A stretch of DNA of 64,000 bases from Auanema rhodensis (Eukaryota; Nematoda; Chromadorea; Rhabditida; Rhabditidae): positions 9,434,131 to 9,498,130 of the forward strand of contig OZ059894.1 in assembly GCA_964057225.1 (NCBI GenBank), read 5' to 3'. Under the pieces are notes generated by a model. That model was not told where the DNA came from. It made no database searches and saw only the letters and a list, made by a program, of their open reading frames with translations. The position numbers and the translations under genes are program-made. How positions within the stretch are numbered: position 1 is the first letter of the stretch; every line of letters begins with the position of its first letter. Positions 35,683 through 49,032 of this stretch are shown here, piece after piece.

Positions 35683-38525
35683 TTTCTTAAATAAATAAAC
35701 ACTAATTAAAGATATATCAACAAGTTATTCCAGAAAAATTAGCAAAAATGAATTAAATTGGAAGTTAAGAAAAAAAAAAGAAAAGTGAATGTTAAAGAAA
35801 AAACGGGCGTGATATCGGAGCGATAATGCAAGTAATGTAGATCTTTTTTTTATGAAATCGACAAGATGAATCGAAAAACAGCCTGATAAGTGGTGGATTG
35901 GTTGAGTGTTGATGAGATAAGTAGAGTTTTCAAATACTTTTTATTATCAAAATGATCATGGTTGGATGCATGTTAGGTGCTTTATGGTTCATGAAGACCA
36001 GTGGTTTGGGTTGAAGTGGACTGATTGCTTAACTGCTGGCAAAGATATTAATGTTGAAAGGGGGGGGCTGCTTTTAAAGATCGAAAAGCAATCTCTGAAA
36101 GTTTCAAGGGACAACTTTTGACCGGAGAAACAAAGGAAATGGTAAGTATGATGAGAAAGTGAGAGAAGACTGTATCCACATAGCCTCGTTATGAATCAGA
36201 AGAAGACGGAGAAGAACAAGAGGAAGTAAGAGACGAATATGATGATGCAGATGTTGAAGAAGAAGAAGAAGAAGAAGAAGAAGAAGAAGAAGAAGAAGAA
36301 GAAGAAGAAGAAGAAGAAGAAGAAGAAGAAGAAGAAGAAGAAGAAGAAGAAGAAGGAGAAGAAGAACGAAAGGAAGAAGAATGAAATGAGAAGTAAAATA
36401 AGAAGTAGGAGAAGAAGAAACCGATTACTGAAATGATCAAAGTGATAGAAATGGTTGAAAATCGAATTCGATGAGGTTTTGCAAAAGTGAAGTCCAAACA
36501 ATTTCGGAACAGTTGACGTCAGAATGTGACGACATTTAGAGAAACAATTCATCAGAATGTCGGGAAGAAGATATTTACTGTATATGGTTGGTGAAAGCCA
36601 AGATGAAGATAAGAAGAAGGAGACGATAAACGAATTCAAAATCAAAGGTGACGATGAAGCCAATTGCAGTTAGTTGGGGTGCATGTACGATGAAGACTGA
36701 TGTCGACATAAAGACTGAGAGCGAACCAAATGAGAAAAATAGAGAGAAACCAACGAGTATTTTATTGAACAATGATGATATGGTTTGAAGACGAGTGGCC
36801 AGGCGCTTTCGTTCCCATCTTACCCTCTAGTCACCTCGTAATCATATGGTAGAGTGATGGAAATAGAATCGAAACATACAGATAGAAAATTTCAACGGGG
36901 AGGGCTACTGCAAGTTCAGTCTTTAAAGATTTTTTCGAAAATATTCATGGTGAAGCACATGCCACAAAGCGTTAAGCTTGACAGACTGAAAGATAGTTGG
37001 GTTTGTGGGTGTTCTCTATTCGCTATGACTTCTGATACTAGCGACGTCAGGGTCGGCTGCAGCATCAGCTACTATTACGGGCGATAGAGATGACGACAAC
37101 GACGACAAAAATGGTACTGCTGTAACAGATGAAAGGAGTTTTTCTGAACATTCATGGTTTCATCGTCACATGGACAGCTTGATTGGACGATTTTCGAAGA
37201 ACAGTCGAGCAACTTTGCATCTTGTCAGGAAGTGTTGCGGACTGAAATAGGCGTTAACCATTTTCAGAATATAGCTGTACACTGTCGTTTCACTACTATA
37301 CAATTAGATTGACAGTATCAGAAGAAACACAATAATTTATAAAAATAAAAAGTTAAATTTTTTTACTCCAGAACAGTTGGTCTTCCTTTTATAATAACGA
37401 TAGCAAATTAGACCGTAGGACATGATAAAGTGCGAAAAATCTTGTTAGAGCAATTTGGAGAGATATCTAACAACTTCTTCTTCGTTGTGCTGAATGGATT
37501 GCTGACGTAGGCTGATCACACCAACTTATCAAACTTTCATCCTTTCGGCTCTTCTTCTTGGCCTCGAATCATACCAGTTTTAGAGATATCCAGCAAAACG
37601 ATTTCGATGAGCGCTCTTCGTGGCCCCTATCTGCAACGGAAAAAAAGGGTGAAAACTATGTTTAGATGAAAGCAATGAATTATGAACCTTTAATGAAAAG
37701 AAAAACAGATCGAAGAGCAACACGGTGGTTCGTAAATAATTGAATCAATGAGTAAAAAGTGTTTAGAATGGTTGAAGTTTTCACCAAAGTCATAAACTTC
37801 TGCAATCTTTTGTGCGTTGAACTGTTGACGGTTTTGCGAAAAATGTTGGATCCTGTCGTGACACGTTCAAAGATTGAACCGAGAATGCAACAAATGTAAT
37901 ATGACTATCAATTTCTGATACATATATTCACTTTTTAATCCTCAAAAAGCCCTTGAAACAGTGTAACACAGTTTCTTAGTCACGAGGATGTGGCAAAAGC
38001 TGTTAAATATGAAGCTCATACACTTCTAATCTAAAAGTGCAGCACCAACAAAGACACCGAAAGTATGGTTTCGAACATTAGCCATTTGATGATTCTTTGA
38101 AATCAGTAATATCAAAAATATTTGAGCTCATTACGCTTCAGGGCGATCAAAGAATTTCTATCGCTCAGGGTCATGATAGTTCTGGCCGCACCCAAGCTAT
38201 CAATAATCCCATTAGAGAAGAATTCATATCAAAGTTGTGTAGCAAAAGATCATATCTGTATCTGAACTTAAAAAGTTGATCAACAAACAAGACATAAAAC
38301 TTCATATAAAAGCAAAAAATATCACATATGAACAATCACAAACTGACTTTTTCGGCAAATAAAGTCTCCTATGAGGCAGTTTTGGGAACTGTCAGGCTTA
38401 AGAAATTAAGAGGGCATTATGAGATTATGCCTGAGAACAATTGATTAATAAGTTAAGTGAAAAATAAATTATAAAATAGAAATATGGTAAAACTCTACAT
38501 ACAAGTAACTGAATAGGATATGGCA
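35683..38525. other. Intergenic region with a long GAA tract
   Basis: About 2.8 kb. A (GAA)n tract at 36256-36354 sits in an open frame (see separate entry). A segment at 37560-37650 read on the minus strand has acceptor-like GATAG followed by an open stretch RRALIEIVLLDISKTGM; it has no partner exon that I can find. No other gene is supported. Confidence 0.5.
36256..36354. repeat. (GAA)n microsatellite, about 33 units
   Basis: Nearly perfect GAA/TTC tract, flanked by GGA and CGA variants on the right. Confidence 0.97.
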
Positions 38526-41500
38526 CTACCGATTCAATGCTTCCGTATGACAATTATTACAAGTTCGTACTGGGTTCTTGCTGCTCGCGGTCCTAAAACT
38601 TGCGCTCAAATCACAAAATATAATAACTAATCCTACCTGACAGTCTTGTCACTACATTGGGAACAGAAAATTAAACCACAAATACGACAGTGGTGTTTTC
38701 TAACTGTTAAGGTAAACGTCTTTCCGCAATCCGTACAGTTGACAGCAGCGGAATCATCCAACCACTTTCGTGTCGTATGCTTGGACATATCCATCTGAAA
38801 CAAATACTCTGCGTGCGATCATTCAGAAGAGTTTCTCACTTGTAACGACTGATTAGCTCTTCCAAGCTCATGCATAGCGGCCATACAATCATCAAATCTT
38901 CTTTTATTTTCAATGGATCGTTCCCGCTCGAAATCAAGATCACTTTCAGTTTTAAGACAACGCTCGATAAGAGCATTCTTCTCATCTTCCCACGACGAAT
39001 ACTGCTTTTGAAGTTCTGAAAAAGAAAATCATATGTTCACAAGTAAGAGATAGTTTTAAAGAAACCTAAACTCTGAGAAGCTAGTTCTTCACTAGTTTGC
39101 TTCCACTTAGTAACATCAGCTTGTGCGGCGTCCAACTAAAAAGGATTCATTTCTATTCTATTTCTGATAAACTTAGCTTACCTCAGACTCCAAAGATTGA
39201 ATCGATCTCTTATGCTTTTGAATCGCAGAACTCATTTCTTCCTCCTTCTCAGCATAAGCAATCTCCTTTTCACTTAGACTGTTCTCCAACTTGTCAATAG
39301 CAACCCGTTGCTCAGAGATTTCCTTGTCCTTCTCACTTTGAATTTCCTTAGCTAATTTCTCGAACTGAGAACATTTTCCTTCCAACTAGAAATTATTTTG
39401 TAATAAGTAGCAGAATATCCTAAATAAAACCTTTCGAGCATGATCAATCTTTTCTCCAAGTTCTTTTTGCACACTTTGCAACTCCTTTGCTTGAGCTCTT
39501 ATTTGCTCTTGACTTTCAGCGAGTTCTTGCTTATATGAGCCTTCTGTCTCCCGAATCTTCTTCATTTCAGAATCTTTTTCAGCTATAAACTTGGACAATT
39601 CCTCAATTTTAGATGAAAGACTCTGAATAAAAAGTAAAATATAACACAAATAAATGAAAATAAATATACATTTCCTTCTTCTTGGAGAACATTGATGATT
39701 TGGTTAAGATCAGCTTCACGTATTTTAAACTGTTCCTCCTTTTCTCTAAGTTCTAAACAAAAGAATTTAAGAATAAATGAATTCCATGCCATAATTACCT
39801 GTCAAAACTTGATTCAATTCATCGTCTTTCATTTTAAGGTTCTCAGAGAGCTGTGTTCTAACGCTTTCCATATCATCTAAGATATCCTTCTGACCAGCTA
39901 ATTCACATTCAAAGGATGACTGCAAAAGAACAAATTTAATTCATCTTTTAACTAATCTACATACAATTCTCTCATTGAAACTGTTAGTTTCTCGATCCTT
40001 TTCAGCTAACGACGATTGCAAACGAGCCATGTTTTGCGAAATTCGGAACAAATCCTGAAACAAAATGCATGAAAGAAAATGTGAAATTACCCAACTTCGT
40101 CTTTTTGTTCTAGTTGCGCAAGCAAATCTTTCTTTTCCAAAGCATGCTTTGCAATTGTATTGTCTAAATCCAATTGAAGTGTACAATGTCTCTCTTTAGA
40201 TTCAGCTATTTCTTCTTGGTGAGTAACCAAAACAGTTTGTAATTCCTAAAATTGCAAACATAAATGGAGGAGGATCGTTAAGGATATTTTACGTTTTGTT
40301 GAGAAAGCAACCGTTCATAGCTTTCAGTATTATTAGTGCAAGAGGATTGAAGTTCAACCTTTTCTTCTTCCTAAAAGAAATTTTTCAATTTCTGTTAATC
40401 ATAACAAATCGAACCAAATTCTGTATAGTCTTCCTCAATTCTTCCGATTTCTTCTCCTTATCATCTAAGGTTGTTTCCAATTCTGTCAGTCTAACCATTA
40501 GTTCGTTAATAGTGGAATCCATATTAGCAATGCGACTCTGAATGAAGTAGTACAGTTCATATTCCTTTTCAAAGTAGTTACCTCTTTGTTTTTCTTATCG
40601 TTTTCTTCCTCCTCTAACTTCTTTTTGAGCTCCGCTAGATTCGTTAGTAAATCCTGGATGGAACAGTTTAATAAGTTTCATTATGAAGGGTAGCATTACC
40701 TCATTAGCTTCTTGGTTCTTCTCCATTTGCTTCAAGAATTCATCTTTTTTACCATTCCAATGTTCTTCTTTATCATTCATTTCTGAATACAGAAATAGAA
40801 ATAAAACAAAAAACAATGAAAACCTTTAACAACAGCAGCTAATTCATCATCTTTCGTTTTCAAATCTTCGGCTAACTGAAATAGCAGCTTAAAAAAAGCA
40901 GAATAATTGCTCAATAGGGGTAGACTGTTAGTCTAAGCACAGCTAGTTCACCTCAGGGGACCCAAGCAAAGGAGAACGTTTGGATTATATAAACAGTACT
41001 AGGTAGCTATAAGCATGCAGAATACAAACCTGACTTGCTTCCGCCTTCAATTTCTCTAAACAACCGTGAGTCTCATCAAGTTTCTGCTTCAGCTCCTTTT
41101 CTGACGTACTTGCAGATTCCCTAGAAAGCTCAGAGTTCTGCAGCTGCTTCTCCTGTAATATAGGAAGCTGATTTCAGTAAGAAATAAAAAACAAACCAAA
41201 GCCCGAGCTTTTGACTCCGCATCTTCTAAGTGCTTCACAGATTCTTCAATTCGTTTCTTAGATTCATCAAGATGAATCTCCTTCTCCCGAATGAGTCGAT
41301 TCTTTTCTTCCAACGACCCATGCAACTCTTCTATCTGAGTTTTCAGCTGTTGAGCTCCAGCCTCTTTTTGGAGAACCAGTTCTTTGAGCTTATTAACCCG
41401 TTCAGCTGCTTTTGCTCTTTCTTCATCCAACTCTTTTTCCATTTCAATGAAACGTTCCGACTATAAAAGCAGAATAAGAATGAAATAAGGTATTAAGGTA

Positions 41501-44104
41501 TTAAGCCATACTTTTCGACTAAGATCATTTTCTGATTCTTTAAGGTTTCGACGTAATTCTTCAAGATCAGATTCAGTTTTCTGAACCTTTTCATTGATGG
41601 ACTTCTCCTTTTCTCTATGCTTCTTTTCGATATCCTCAATCTTTGACGAATGCTCTTCTTTCTTAAAATCAATTATGAATATGTTTTATTCTTTTAGAAA
41701 CATACGATTTCTTTGATTGAAGTGGCTAAAAATGAGATCTCTTCTGATAATCGTTGCTTCTCCGTTGTTAGTTGATCAATCATCATTTTCGCTCCTCCTT
41801 CCCCTTCCACAATCTAATTAATGGATAATACAATTGACAAAACTGTTCGAGATTCGCCCACCTTATCAGCTAAGTTTTTCGTATTTGATTCCAATGAGAC
41901 AATCTGCTTGGTCAAACCTTCAGAAGTGGCAACTAACTCAGAACGTTCACTTTCTGATTTGAATAGTAAGAAAATGAATAAACAAACAGTTCTAATACCT
42001 AATTTCTCCAATTTCCGTCTGCATTCTTCTATTTCACCTTGGACGGAATGCAACTGATCATCCTTCGACTGTAGAGCAGAATTCTGAAAATATCCATTCA
42101 ATGGGCAAAGTAAAATATAAATATTTGCCTTTTCATTAATAAGTGATCGTTCTTGTTCCAACATAGACCCAAGAGATGCAACTTCATTAGTCAAATCCAT
42201 ATTAGATAATTCCAACTTAAGAAACCGGATCAATTTGTTACAACGTTCCTGATTACTTACGCTCTTTATCACTTCCATTTGTTTTTGTTGCTTTTCCTCA
42301 AACCCGCTCAGGTCAGCATCATATTTCTTCTTGTCTTCAATCATCTAATACAGAAAAAGGTTAATAACATTGTATGAACTATCTACAACCTTCTGCAATG
42401 TTTCTTCTAGCTTCGACAGTTTGAGCATATTTTTTTCATTTAATTCATGAGAATCATCAATTTCTTTGGATCCTTTGTTAACCACTTCTTCGAGCTGCTT
42501 TATTTTCTCTTGGCATCGAGTAAGTTCAACCACGTTAGCGTCCAATCTTAATTTGTTTGGGTAAAATATATTATTGACTTAATTAACACCTTGATTGGAG
42601 CTCAAGAATACGGTTTTCACGCTCAGTGACCATTTCTTGAGCAGAAGTCAATTCTTTCTTAATATTCTCATATTGTGTTCTATTATCATCCAACTGATTA
42701 TTGAGGCCTTCTATGATGGAATTACTTCTAGAAATCAAAAATTAATAGAATTTACTATCGATACCCATACTCAGAAGAATTTTGAGATTTCTCAGTCAGC
42801 TGCTTCTTCAGGTTTTCTAAGACACAGTTCTCCCTGAAATAAATATAATTCAATAACCATATTTCAATATATGATACCGTTCTCGTTCCATATTCAAATG
42901 CCGGATAGAAGTTCTGTGTTCTTCAATTTCAACATCTTTTTGTTGAGCAATATCATCCATCAATTTTTGAGCATTAACCAATTCAGTTCTTAATACAGCC
43001 ACATCGTCTTCACTCGGTCTAATAATAAAACATTAATTTAATTTTACAAATTAATGCCAACCTTTGATCAAGAGTTTTATTTAATCGCTCTACTTCTTGG
43101 TTCAATCGATCGCATTCCACCTCACTATTTTTGCTTTTCTCATTCAGCACATCTCTTTCATTCTGTAAATTATGATTTATTTCCGATAAACGAGCGATTG
43201 AAACTTTGAAAGATTCATTTTCATCCATCAATTCTCGGATCTGCTGGCTTTGTTGCTTTAATTTAGCCATTATGTCATTGCGTTCACGAGACATATTTTC
43301 CAGTGATCTTTTGGCCTGCGTTGACTCTTTTTCAAACTCTAACATTCTTTGAGTAACTGAATAATGAAAGATACTAAAAAAATATAGAAATACTATGTAC
43401 CCATGCTTTTTCCTGCTTCAAGGACTTGAATTTGTTGCATAAGATAAGGAACTTCTTCTGTTGGGACATCTGTTGCCTGTGCAACAACTCCTTGAATTCT
43501 GTCCAACTCTTCCTGAACATTGTTTTTAATGAACTGAAGAGAATGATAAGTTATACCTTCAGTCTCAAAGAGAATGTTTTTTCTTCCTTGAGTTGCAGTT
43601 TGAGTTCATCAATCTCATGTTCTTTAGTTCGAAATGCTGGAGGGGATGTTGGTGCACCTACATGAAAACTTTTACAAAACACATTATATAATATTTCTTA
43701 CTATTCAGAGAATTGTTAAAATTGGGATTTTCAAGGAAAGATGGAGAACTCTAGAAAACAAATGTTATCTGTAATTTTTTATATTAAATTTCCTTACTGC
43801 ATTATTATGTTCACGATCAAAATGAGACGATAACTGATCAGGCGAACCAAAATGTGTCATGCAAATAGGGCATAGGAAGCCTTCAATTTCACCATCCTAG
43901 AAAATAAACAACTAAATAAAATAGGAATTGAAACAATAACCTCATTTGGTTCAGGCAGAAATGATTCATCTCGTGCGCTTCTATCGCTCACCGGAGATAG
44001 TACACCAGGAAGCTGAAAGAGAGATTAAATAAATATATAAAACAAATCCAAATAAGAACCTCGTTTGCCACCTGGGAAACTTGTGCTTTTAACCTTTTCA
44101 GCAT
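38526..44104 (-). CDS. eea-1: Early endosome antigen 1 homologue (C2H2 finger, coiled coil, FYVE)
   Basis: This is a Rab5 and PI3P effector that tethers early endosomes. The start at 44104 gives MLKRLKAQVSQVANE. The exon at about 43897-43799 encodes a C2H2 finger (EGFLCPICMTHFGSPDQL, then HFDREH), as in EEA1. The following exons, to about 38870, are almost wholly heptad-rich coiled coil (for example DELKLQLKEEKTFSLRL and KELVLQKEAGAQQLKTQIEE). The last two exons (38795-38637 and 38592-38526) form a complete FYVE finger. They show WLDD, the CTDCGK pair, the basic motif TVRKHHCR, CGLIFCSQC, and the final pair PVRTCNNC, with stop TAG at 38528-38526. At least twenty exons, most introns 45-60 nt. 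Finger plus coil plus FYVE in this order makes the identity firm. Confidence 0.93.
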
Positions 44105-46576
44105 TGTATTTATTTCATAACCCGTTTATTCAAAAAATTCTAAAAAATATCTGAAAAAATATAAATAAAAAAATATATATGACGATTTATGAAATCTGCA
44201 ACCAATTGTGAGAAAAAAATAAATAAAAATGAATAGTTATGAGTTGACGTGTACATGTTTACGTGAACTTTTGGTAATTTTATGAAGTAACTACAACTTC
44301 TCATATACAAAATCAATTTAAAAAGTACAGTTTTAAATAATTACTAAGGAAAACTGAAATAAAATTTTAAACATTCAAAAATCAAACGTAACCATATATG
44401 ATAAATCATGGTCAAGGCATATCCGGTTGGTGGATGGAACAAAAGAGATTTAAACCTAAGAAATCCAGTGTTTATTGGCCAAAACCGATTGATTTAGTCA
44501 ACCTGAACTTCGTGTACAGATCCTATTTAAGCGTATAAATTACTATTCTACTCGAAAAGCTTCCAAAAAAAAAATTAAAGTTGAAAATAAGGCTGAATAC
44601 TCAATAACATGCCGCCTTCGCGTGCGGCGGAGCGTGTTTTTTCAAAGATATAGTATTTTTTTGTCATCTAAATGAGTAAATGAATTAATACAATTGATTT
44701 GAGTGAATTAATATAATTATAAACTTTTGTTAATTAATGCTAACAATTAAATTCGTGGAATAATGCGTGAGCAGGTTGTTGTTAATGTTAAAATAATCAT
44801 ATATTTTGTATTTTACACATTTAATCAATATATGAACTTGGAAAATGGGAATGATTATAGAAAATTATATATTATAGTTTACACAAATTGGATATTTATG
44901 CATTATTCAAATAGAATAACTGAAAATAACTACTGATAAATGAACTACAATCAAGATAAAAAAGATAACAAAATAGTAAAAGAAGAATTTAGAAAAGAAC
45001 ATTTGGAATTGAATTTGTACACGATATGTATTAAACTTATTTCCTTGCAATGGCTAGGAAATACATTGATTTACCCTGGTTACCACAACACGTATTAACT
45101 TTGTTTTACGATTCATTCTAATGATTTTAGTGATGTTATCGAATATCCAAGTATTGAAAGTTATTCTTGATACTACTACGCCATTTTATAGTTATTCTTA
45201 ATACTATGGCGTATTTGAAGGCTTCAGGTTTAAATATGACGAATAAGTTGTTTATTCAAATCGTAAAGAGGTTGCATGAGATAATATATTCAAACCTAAA
45301 ATGATCTGAAAAACAATCAATAATTATCACTCAATGCGTGATGAACAGGTTGGATAAATTCTAGAAATCTTCGTAAAAACGAAATGAAGAAGAAACATCT
45401 AACCAGTTTTGGCCTTTATCTTTTGAAGCTCGCTGAAGAAAGGGGAGATAAAAGAACCGTGTTGTTTCGACAAGCTTGAAAGTCGTTTGTCATTAAGACC
45501 AAAGTTATTAGGAATACATGAAATTATATGAGAGATATCTTTAATTTCATAAACATGTGGCGAGAGATCATTGTAGAAGAGGATGTGAAGCTTAGATGAA
45601 TGAAGATAACACTTAAGTTGTTAAACCGAATACAAAAAATTGTGACTATGTCTATGTAACCGACAAAGAAGCATGCACAATGTACTATCAAAGTTTTAAA
45701 ACTTGTTCACATGCATTACGTGAAACACGTGAAACATTACGTGAAACACGTGAAACAGATTTGGTGAAAATACGTCAACTTCGAAGAAGTCGTGTGTTGA
45801 TCGAACAAGAGTTTAAGATAACTCTCTAGAGAAGGAAAGATAAAGAGTCTGACTATATGAGACGCTGCTCAAACCGTGACTATAAGCGAACTCCACCACT
45901 AACTGACCAACCGAAATCATTGAATAAACAAAGTGAACATAGTGTAAACAATGTATTCATTTGCACTGAACTCTGTACATCATCAATTCAACTTTTCCTC
46001 ATTTCCTATGAGAGTATCTTCATAAAAATTGTGATCAATACCAAATTGAAAGGTTCATCTTGAATTCCTTATGCAGATTTTCGTTATCAATACTCTGTGA
46101 CCTTTGTTTTTCTTACTTTTAATTGGGGGCATGTTTTTTTTTTCATTTTAACAGTAAACGACCTCTCGTGCAACGTGTAGGTCATCTCACACTCGTAATT
46201 ATTATCAGCGTTTTTTCATTCTTATGACCTAGATCTGAACTTAGAAAATGGAAGATGGAATAAAGAATAGTCTAAGATCAAAGCTTTTTCTGGTGTTTGA
46301 TAAATCGCAACCCTGTGAAGTTTCAGACAGACAGTAGAATCCGGAGTCGGAGATATTTCGAACTAATGAAGAGGATTTTGCAAAATGAGAACGATGTGCT
46401 AAGAAGCGTAAAAGAAAAAAGAAAAGCAAGACAACCCCGGAAAAAGGAAAACTTGAACATCGAGAGTGAATAGCATGCGGTAGGAGAGAGGGCGGGGGGA
46501 GGAGTTCGTAAGGATGAACAACGGGTCTGGACCTGATCTAGATGGATCTTAGTTGCCAACTACCTTCGATTAGGGG
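44105..46576. other. Intergenic region, motif-bearing spacer
   Basis: About 2.5 kb with no supported gene. It holds ACGTG motifs at 44245-44268 and a two-fold 21-nt direct repeat of ATTACGTGAAACACGTGAAAC-type sequence at 45715-45756. Open frames on either strand near 45857-46063 and 46241-46559 lack motifs. Confidence 0.6.
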
Positions 46577-46583
46577 TATATAA
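46577..46583 (+). promoter_or_regulatory. TATA box of first small-peptide gene
   Basis: TATATAA lies 68 bp before the ATG at 46645, the expected range for a short 5' leader. The other two genes of the cluster have the same arrangement. Confidence 0.7.
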
Positions 46584-46644
46584 GGCTGATCGAAATGCTT
46601 AGAAGACAGAACCAAATCGGCTTCGTCTACTCTTCTAATTCACC

Positions 46645-47003
46645 ATGAAATTCATCGCTATCTGCCTCATCTTCGCCCTCATCCTCACCATCTTCGCCGG
46701 AGTCAGCGAGGCCAAGCCACACCACGGAAAGCACGCCGCCGCTAGTGAGTTTCAGCCTATTACTACTTCTTCTCCTTCTACTTCTTCTGCATCGACTTTT
46801 ACAAAACATCTAAAAGCATTTAATAATTTCAACTCATAATCATCTTTCCAGGACGCCACGCTGCCGTCAAGGCCCACAGCGGAAACCACGCCGCCCCACA
46901 CCGCAGAGCCGCTGCCAAGCACGCTGGAAAGCCAAAGCACGCCAGAAAGCCAAAGCACGCCAGAAAGGCCTCCAAGAAGGCTGCTCCAAAGAAGCACCAC
47001 TAA
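46645..47003 (+). CDS. Small secreted His/Lys/Ala-rich basic peptide
   Basis: Two exons (46645-46744 and 46852-47003, phase-1 intron) encode 83 aa. The signal peptide MKFIAICLIFALILTIFAGV is followed by SEAKPHHGKHAA, and then a very basic mature part with a tandem KPKHAR repeat and the end KKAAPKKHH. No cysteines. The G+C content and codon choice (many GCC, AAG, CAC) are clearly higher than in the surroundings, as in highly expressed nematode genes. It could be a cationic antimicrobial peptide or a cuticle or secretion component. The function is not known from sequence. Confidence 0.85.
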
Positions 47004-47436
47004 ACAGTTACCAACCAACCTAACTTATTTATCTGAGCATTTTTTTCGTCATTCAATGGCTTAAAGAGTTTCCAATAAACATATTTATGACATCCAATTG
47101 TTCATTTACATCGAAATCAATCGAAATACAGCAACACAAGCAATATCATTCAGATATATTTGAAAATTTCTTTTTCAAATTATCTATTCTACGAACAATG
47201 GATGCACGACCAGCATCAACCTTTTCTCACAAAGACTTCTCAGAAAGACAGAGAAACACAGCATGGATAGTCTTCACAACAGGAAAATAATTTTAAAATT
47301 CTTTAAAACTTTTAAAAGCGTCATTGGCTTCTTCTCTTCTGTGTAAAATTTGATTCAAAAGGTTAAAAAAACGATAAGAAACGGGTTGTTTACATATAGT
47401 TCGCCCAAGAACGACCCGTAATGTGTAGATCACCAG

Positions 47437-47443
47437 TATAAAT
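47437..47443 (+). promoter_or_regulatory. TATA box of second small-peptide gene
   Basis: TATAAAT lies 49 bp before the ATG at 47486. Confidence 0.65.
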
Positions 47444-47485
47444 ACGTACTAAGTCAGAAGTTACAACAGCTTCTATCAGATCATC

Positions 47486-47887
47486 ATGAAATTATTCGGA
47501 ACTATCAGCCTTTTGGTTATTCTCATCCTCGCTCTTGCTATTGGTAAGATTTTTAGATTTTCAATTTCGACTTCAACAACGCTTAGTTGACCTGAAAAGA
47601 CAATATTTCTCAAAAAAAATGATCTTGAAAAAGAGAGAAAGATTTAGTCGAATCATATTCATGTTATCTAAGATTCAAATCACATTTCAGACACAGCTGA
47701 AGCAGTCCGAGTTCCAAAACCAATTCGTAATGCACCACGTAAGTGATAAAATTTATTTTATATCCTTTATTCTTCTAAATTCTATTTTAATGGTTTGATT
47801 CTTATAGGCCAGGCAGCAGCACGTGTTCAGAAACAAAGTCGTACGGTCAAATCGAATGCACGTCGTGTAACCAATCGTCTTGGATAA
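47486..47887 (+). CDS. Small secreted Arg-rich basic peptide
   Basis: Three exons (47486-47543, 47691-47738, 47808-47887), both introns in phase 1, give 61 aa. The signal peptide MKLFGTISLLVILILALAI is followed by DTAEAVRVPKPIRNAPR and a basic tail with RTVKSNARRVTNRLG. There are no cysteines. It shares gene layout, intron phase and a close TATA box with its neighbours at 46645 and 48692. The mature part is highly cationic and short. An antimicrobial role is only a guess. Confidence 0.82.
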
Positions 47888-48647
47888 ATTTGAAATGAAA
47901 TGAAATAATTGATTCATCGATGTAAACAAATTCAATTTATTTTGTATATTATTACTTTCTTGTAATTACATTTTGGAAATAAACGATTTAAACCGTGATA
48001 TCACGTTGTATCATTGATTGTAAACCTATACCGAATTGCATGAAAACGGAGCGCCGAGTTGGCCCGCATACTACTGACCTCACAGCGGAATAGGAATGAC
48101 ATCATGTTGAAACAGCTTATCTATAAATGTTTTATCTGTTATAGCATCTTGAAAATTCAAATTTTCCCTCCCAAAAAAATTATTTCAAATTTCAATTGAG
48201 ATCACTGTTCTTGTTCTGTGACTTCTTGAGATTTCCTGTTTCTAATAAGGTTTTATGGATCATTATGAAAAAGGAAAATCGAAAAATATCGGAGAGATTT
48301 CGAAGAAAATCAGGGACTTCGATGACAATTCAGCATTTTTCGATCAGAAAGATTGAACCCTTTAAACTACTGGTTGCAAGCCAGACCGAGAAAAACGTGG
48401 TTGATTGAGAAGTCGTGGTGATGAAGATCTTTAACCTTATAAAGCTTTGTATCAAAAATGATGAAAATCAGAGATCATTGTTTGTTAGCGAAGTAGAAAC
48501 AGATCATCTATTTCTTCATTAGCAAAAGAACAAAACCATATCATTTCAACTTTGGTTCCATTTGTTCTTCTAGCTGATCATCCTATTATTCGCTGAATGA
48601 CTTGTGATAAAGCTCAACTTTGGGTGGGGCTTCTGGGTTTCGAGTCC

Positions 48648-48654
48648 TATATAA
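48648..48654 (+). promoter_or_regulatory. TATA box of third small-peptide gene
   Basis: TATATAA lies 44 bp before the ATG at 48692. Confidence 0.65.
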
Positions 48655-48691
48655 GAAAAATCCTATCCAGTAGATTCTAACACAATCAAAA

Positions 48692-49032
48692 ATGAAACTC
48701 CTTGCTTGCATTCTCATCCTCGTTGTCGTATTCGCTGCCCTTACAGGTTAGAGTCGAAATATCAAGTTGTTTCTGTCTAACTGTTAGATTGCAGAAGCCA
48801 AGAAATACGGAAAGCACGGAAGATACGGAAGACACAGCTCATCAAGCCATCATCATTTCGGAAGAAGAGGTACGATTTCAAGAAAATTTTCTACCAGTTA
48901 AACAAGTTTTTTTTATTACCAGGTCCACCATCTCGAGGACATTACCATTCTCTTCCACGTGGCGGATATCACGGACCATCCCGCGGAGGACACTATCATG
49001 CTCCACCACGCGGATTCCACCATTTCGGTTAA
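48692..49032 (+). CDS. Small secreted His/Gly/Tyr-rich peptide with PPRG/PSRG repeats
   Basis: Three exons (48692-48746, 48795-48869, 48923-49032), both introns in phase 1, give 79 aa. The signal peptide MKLLACILILVVVFAALT precedes EAKKYGKHGRYGRH, a Ser/His run (SSSSHHHFGRRG) and repeats of the form PSRGHYHSLPRGGYHGPSRG, ending GFHHFG. The make-up resembles the Gly/Tyr/His-rich peptides (nlp/cnc type) induced in nematode epidermis, but no clear family motif is present. Metal binding through the His clusters is possible. Confidence 0.82.

Noticed and set aside
36239-36436. Poly-Lys, poly-Ser and poly-Phe frames over the GAA tract
   Set aside because: Shadow frames of a trinucleotide repeat; only the Glu frame has non-repetitive coding-like flanks.
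37560-37650. Minus-strand exon-like stretch RRALIEIVLLDISKTGM
   Set aside because: One acceptor-like site but no partner exon, and the EEA1 gene upstream already has its own stop.
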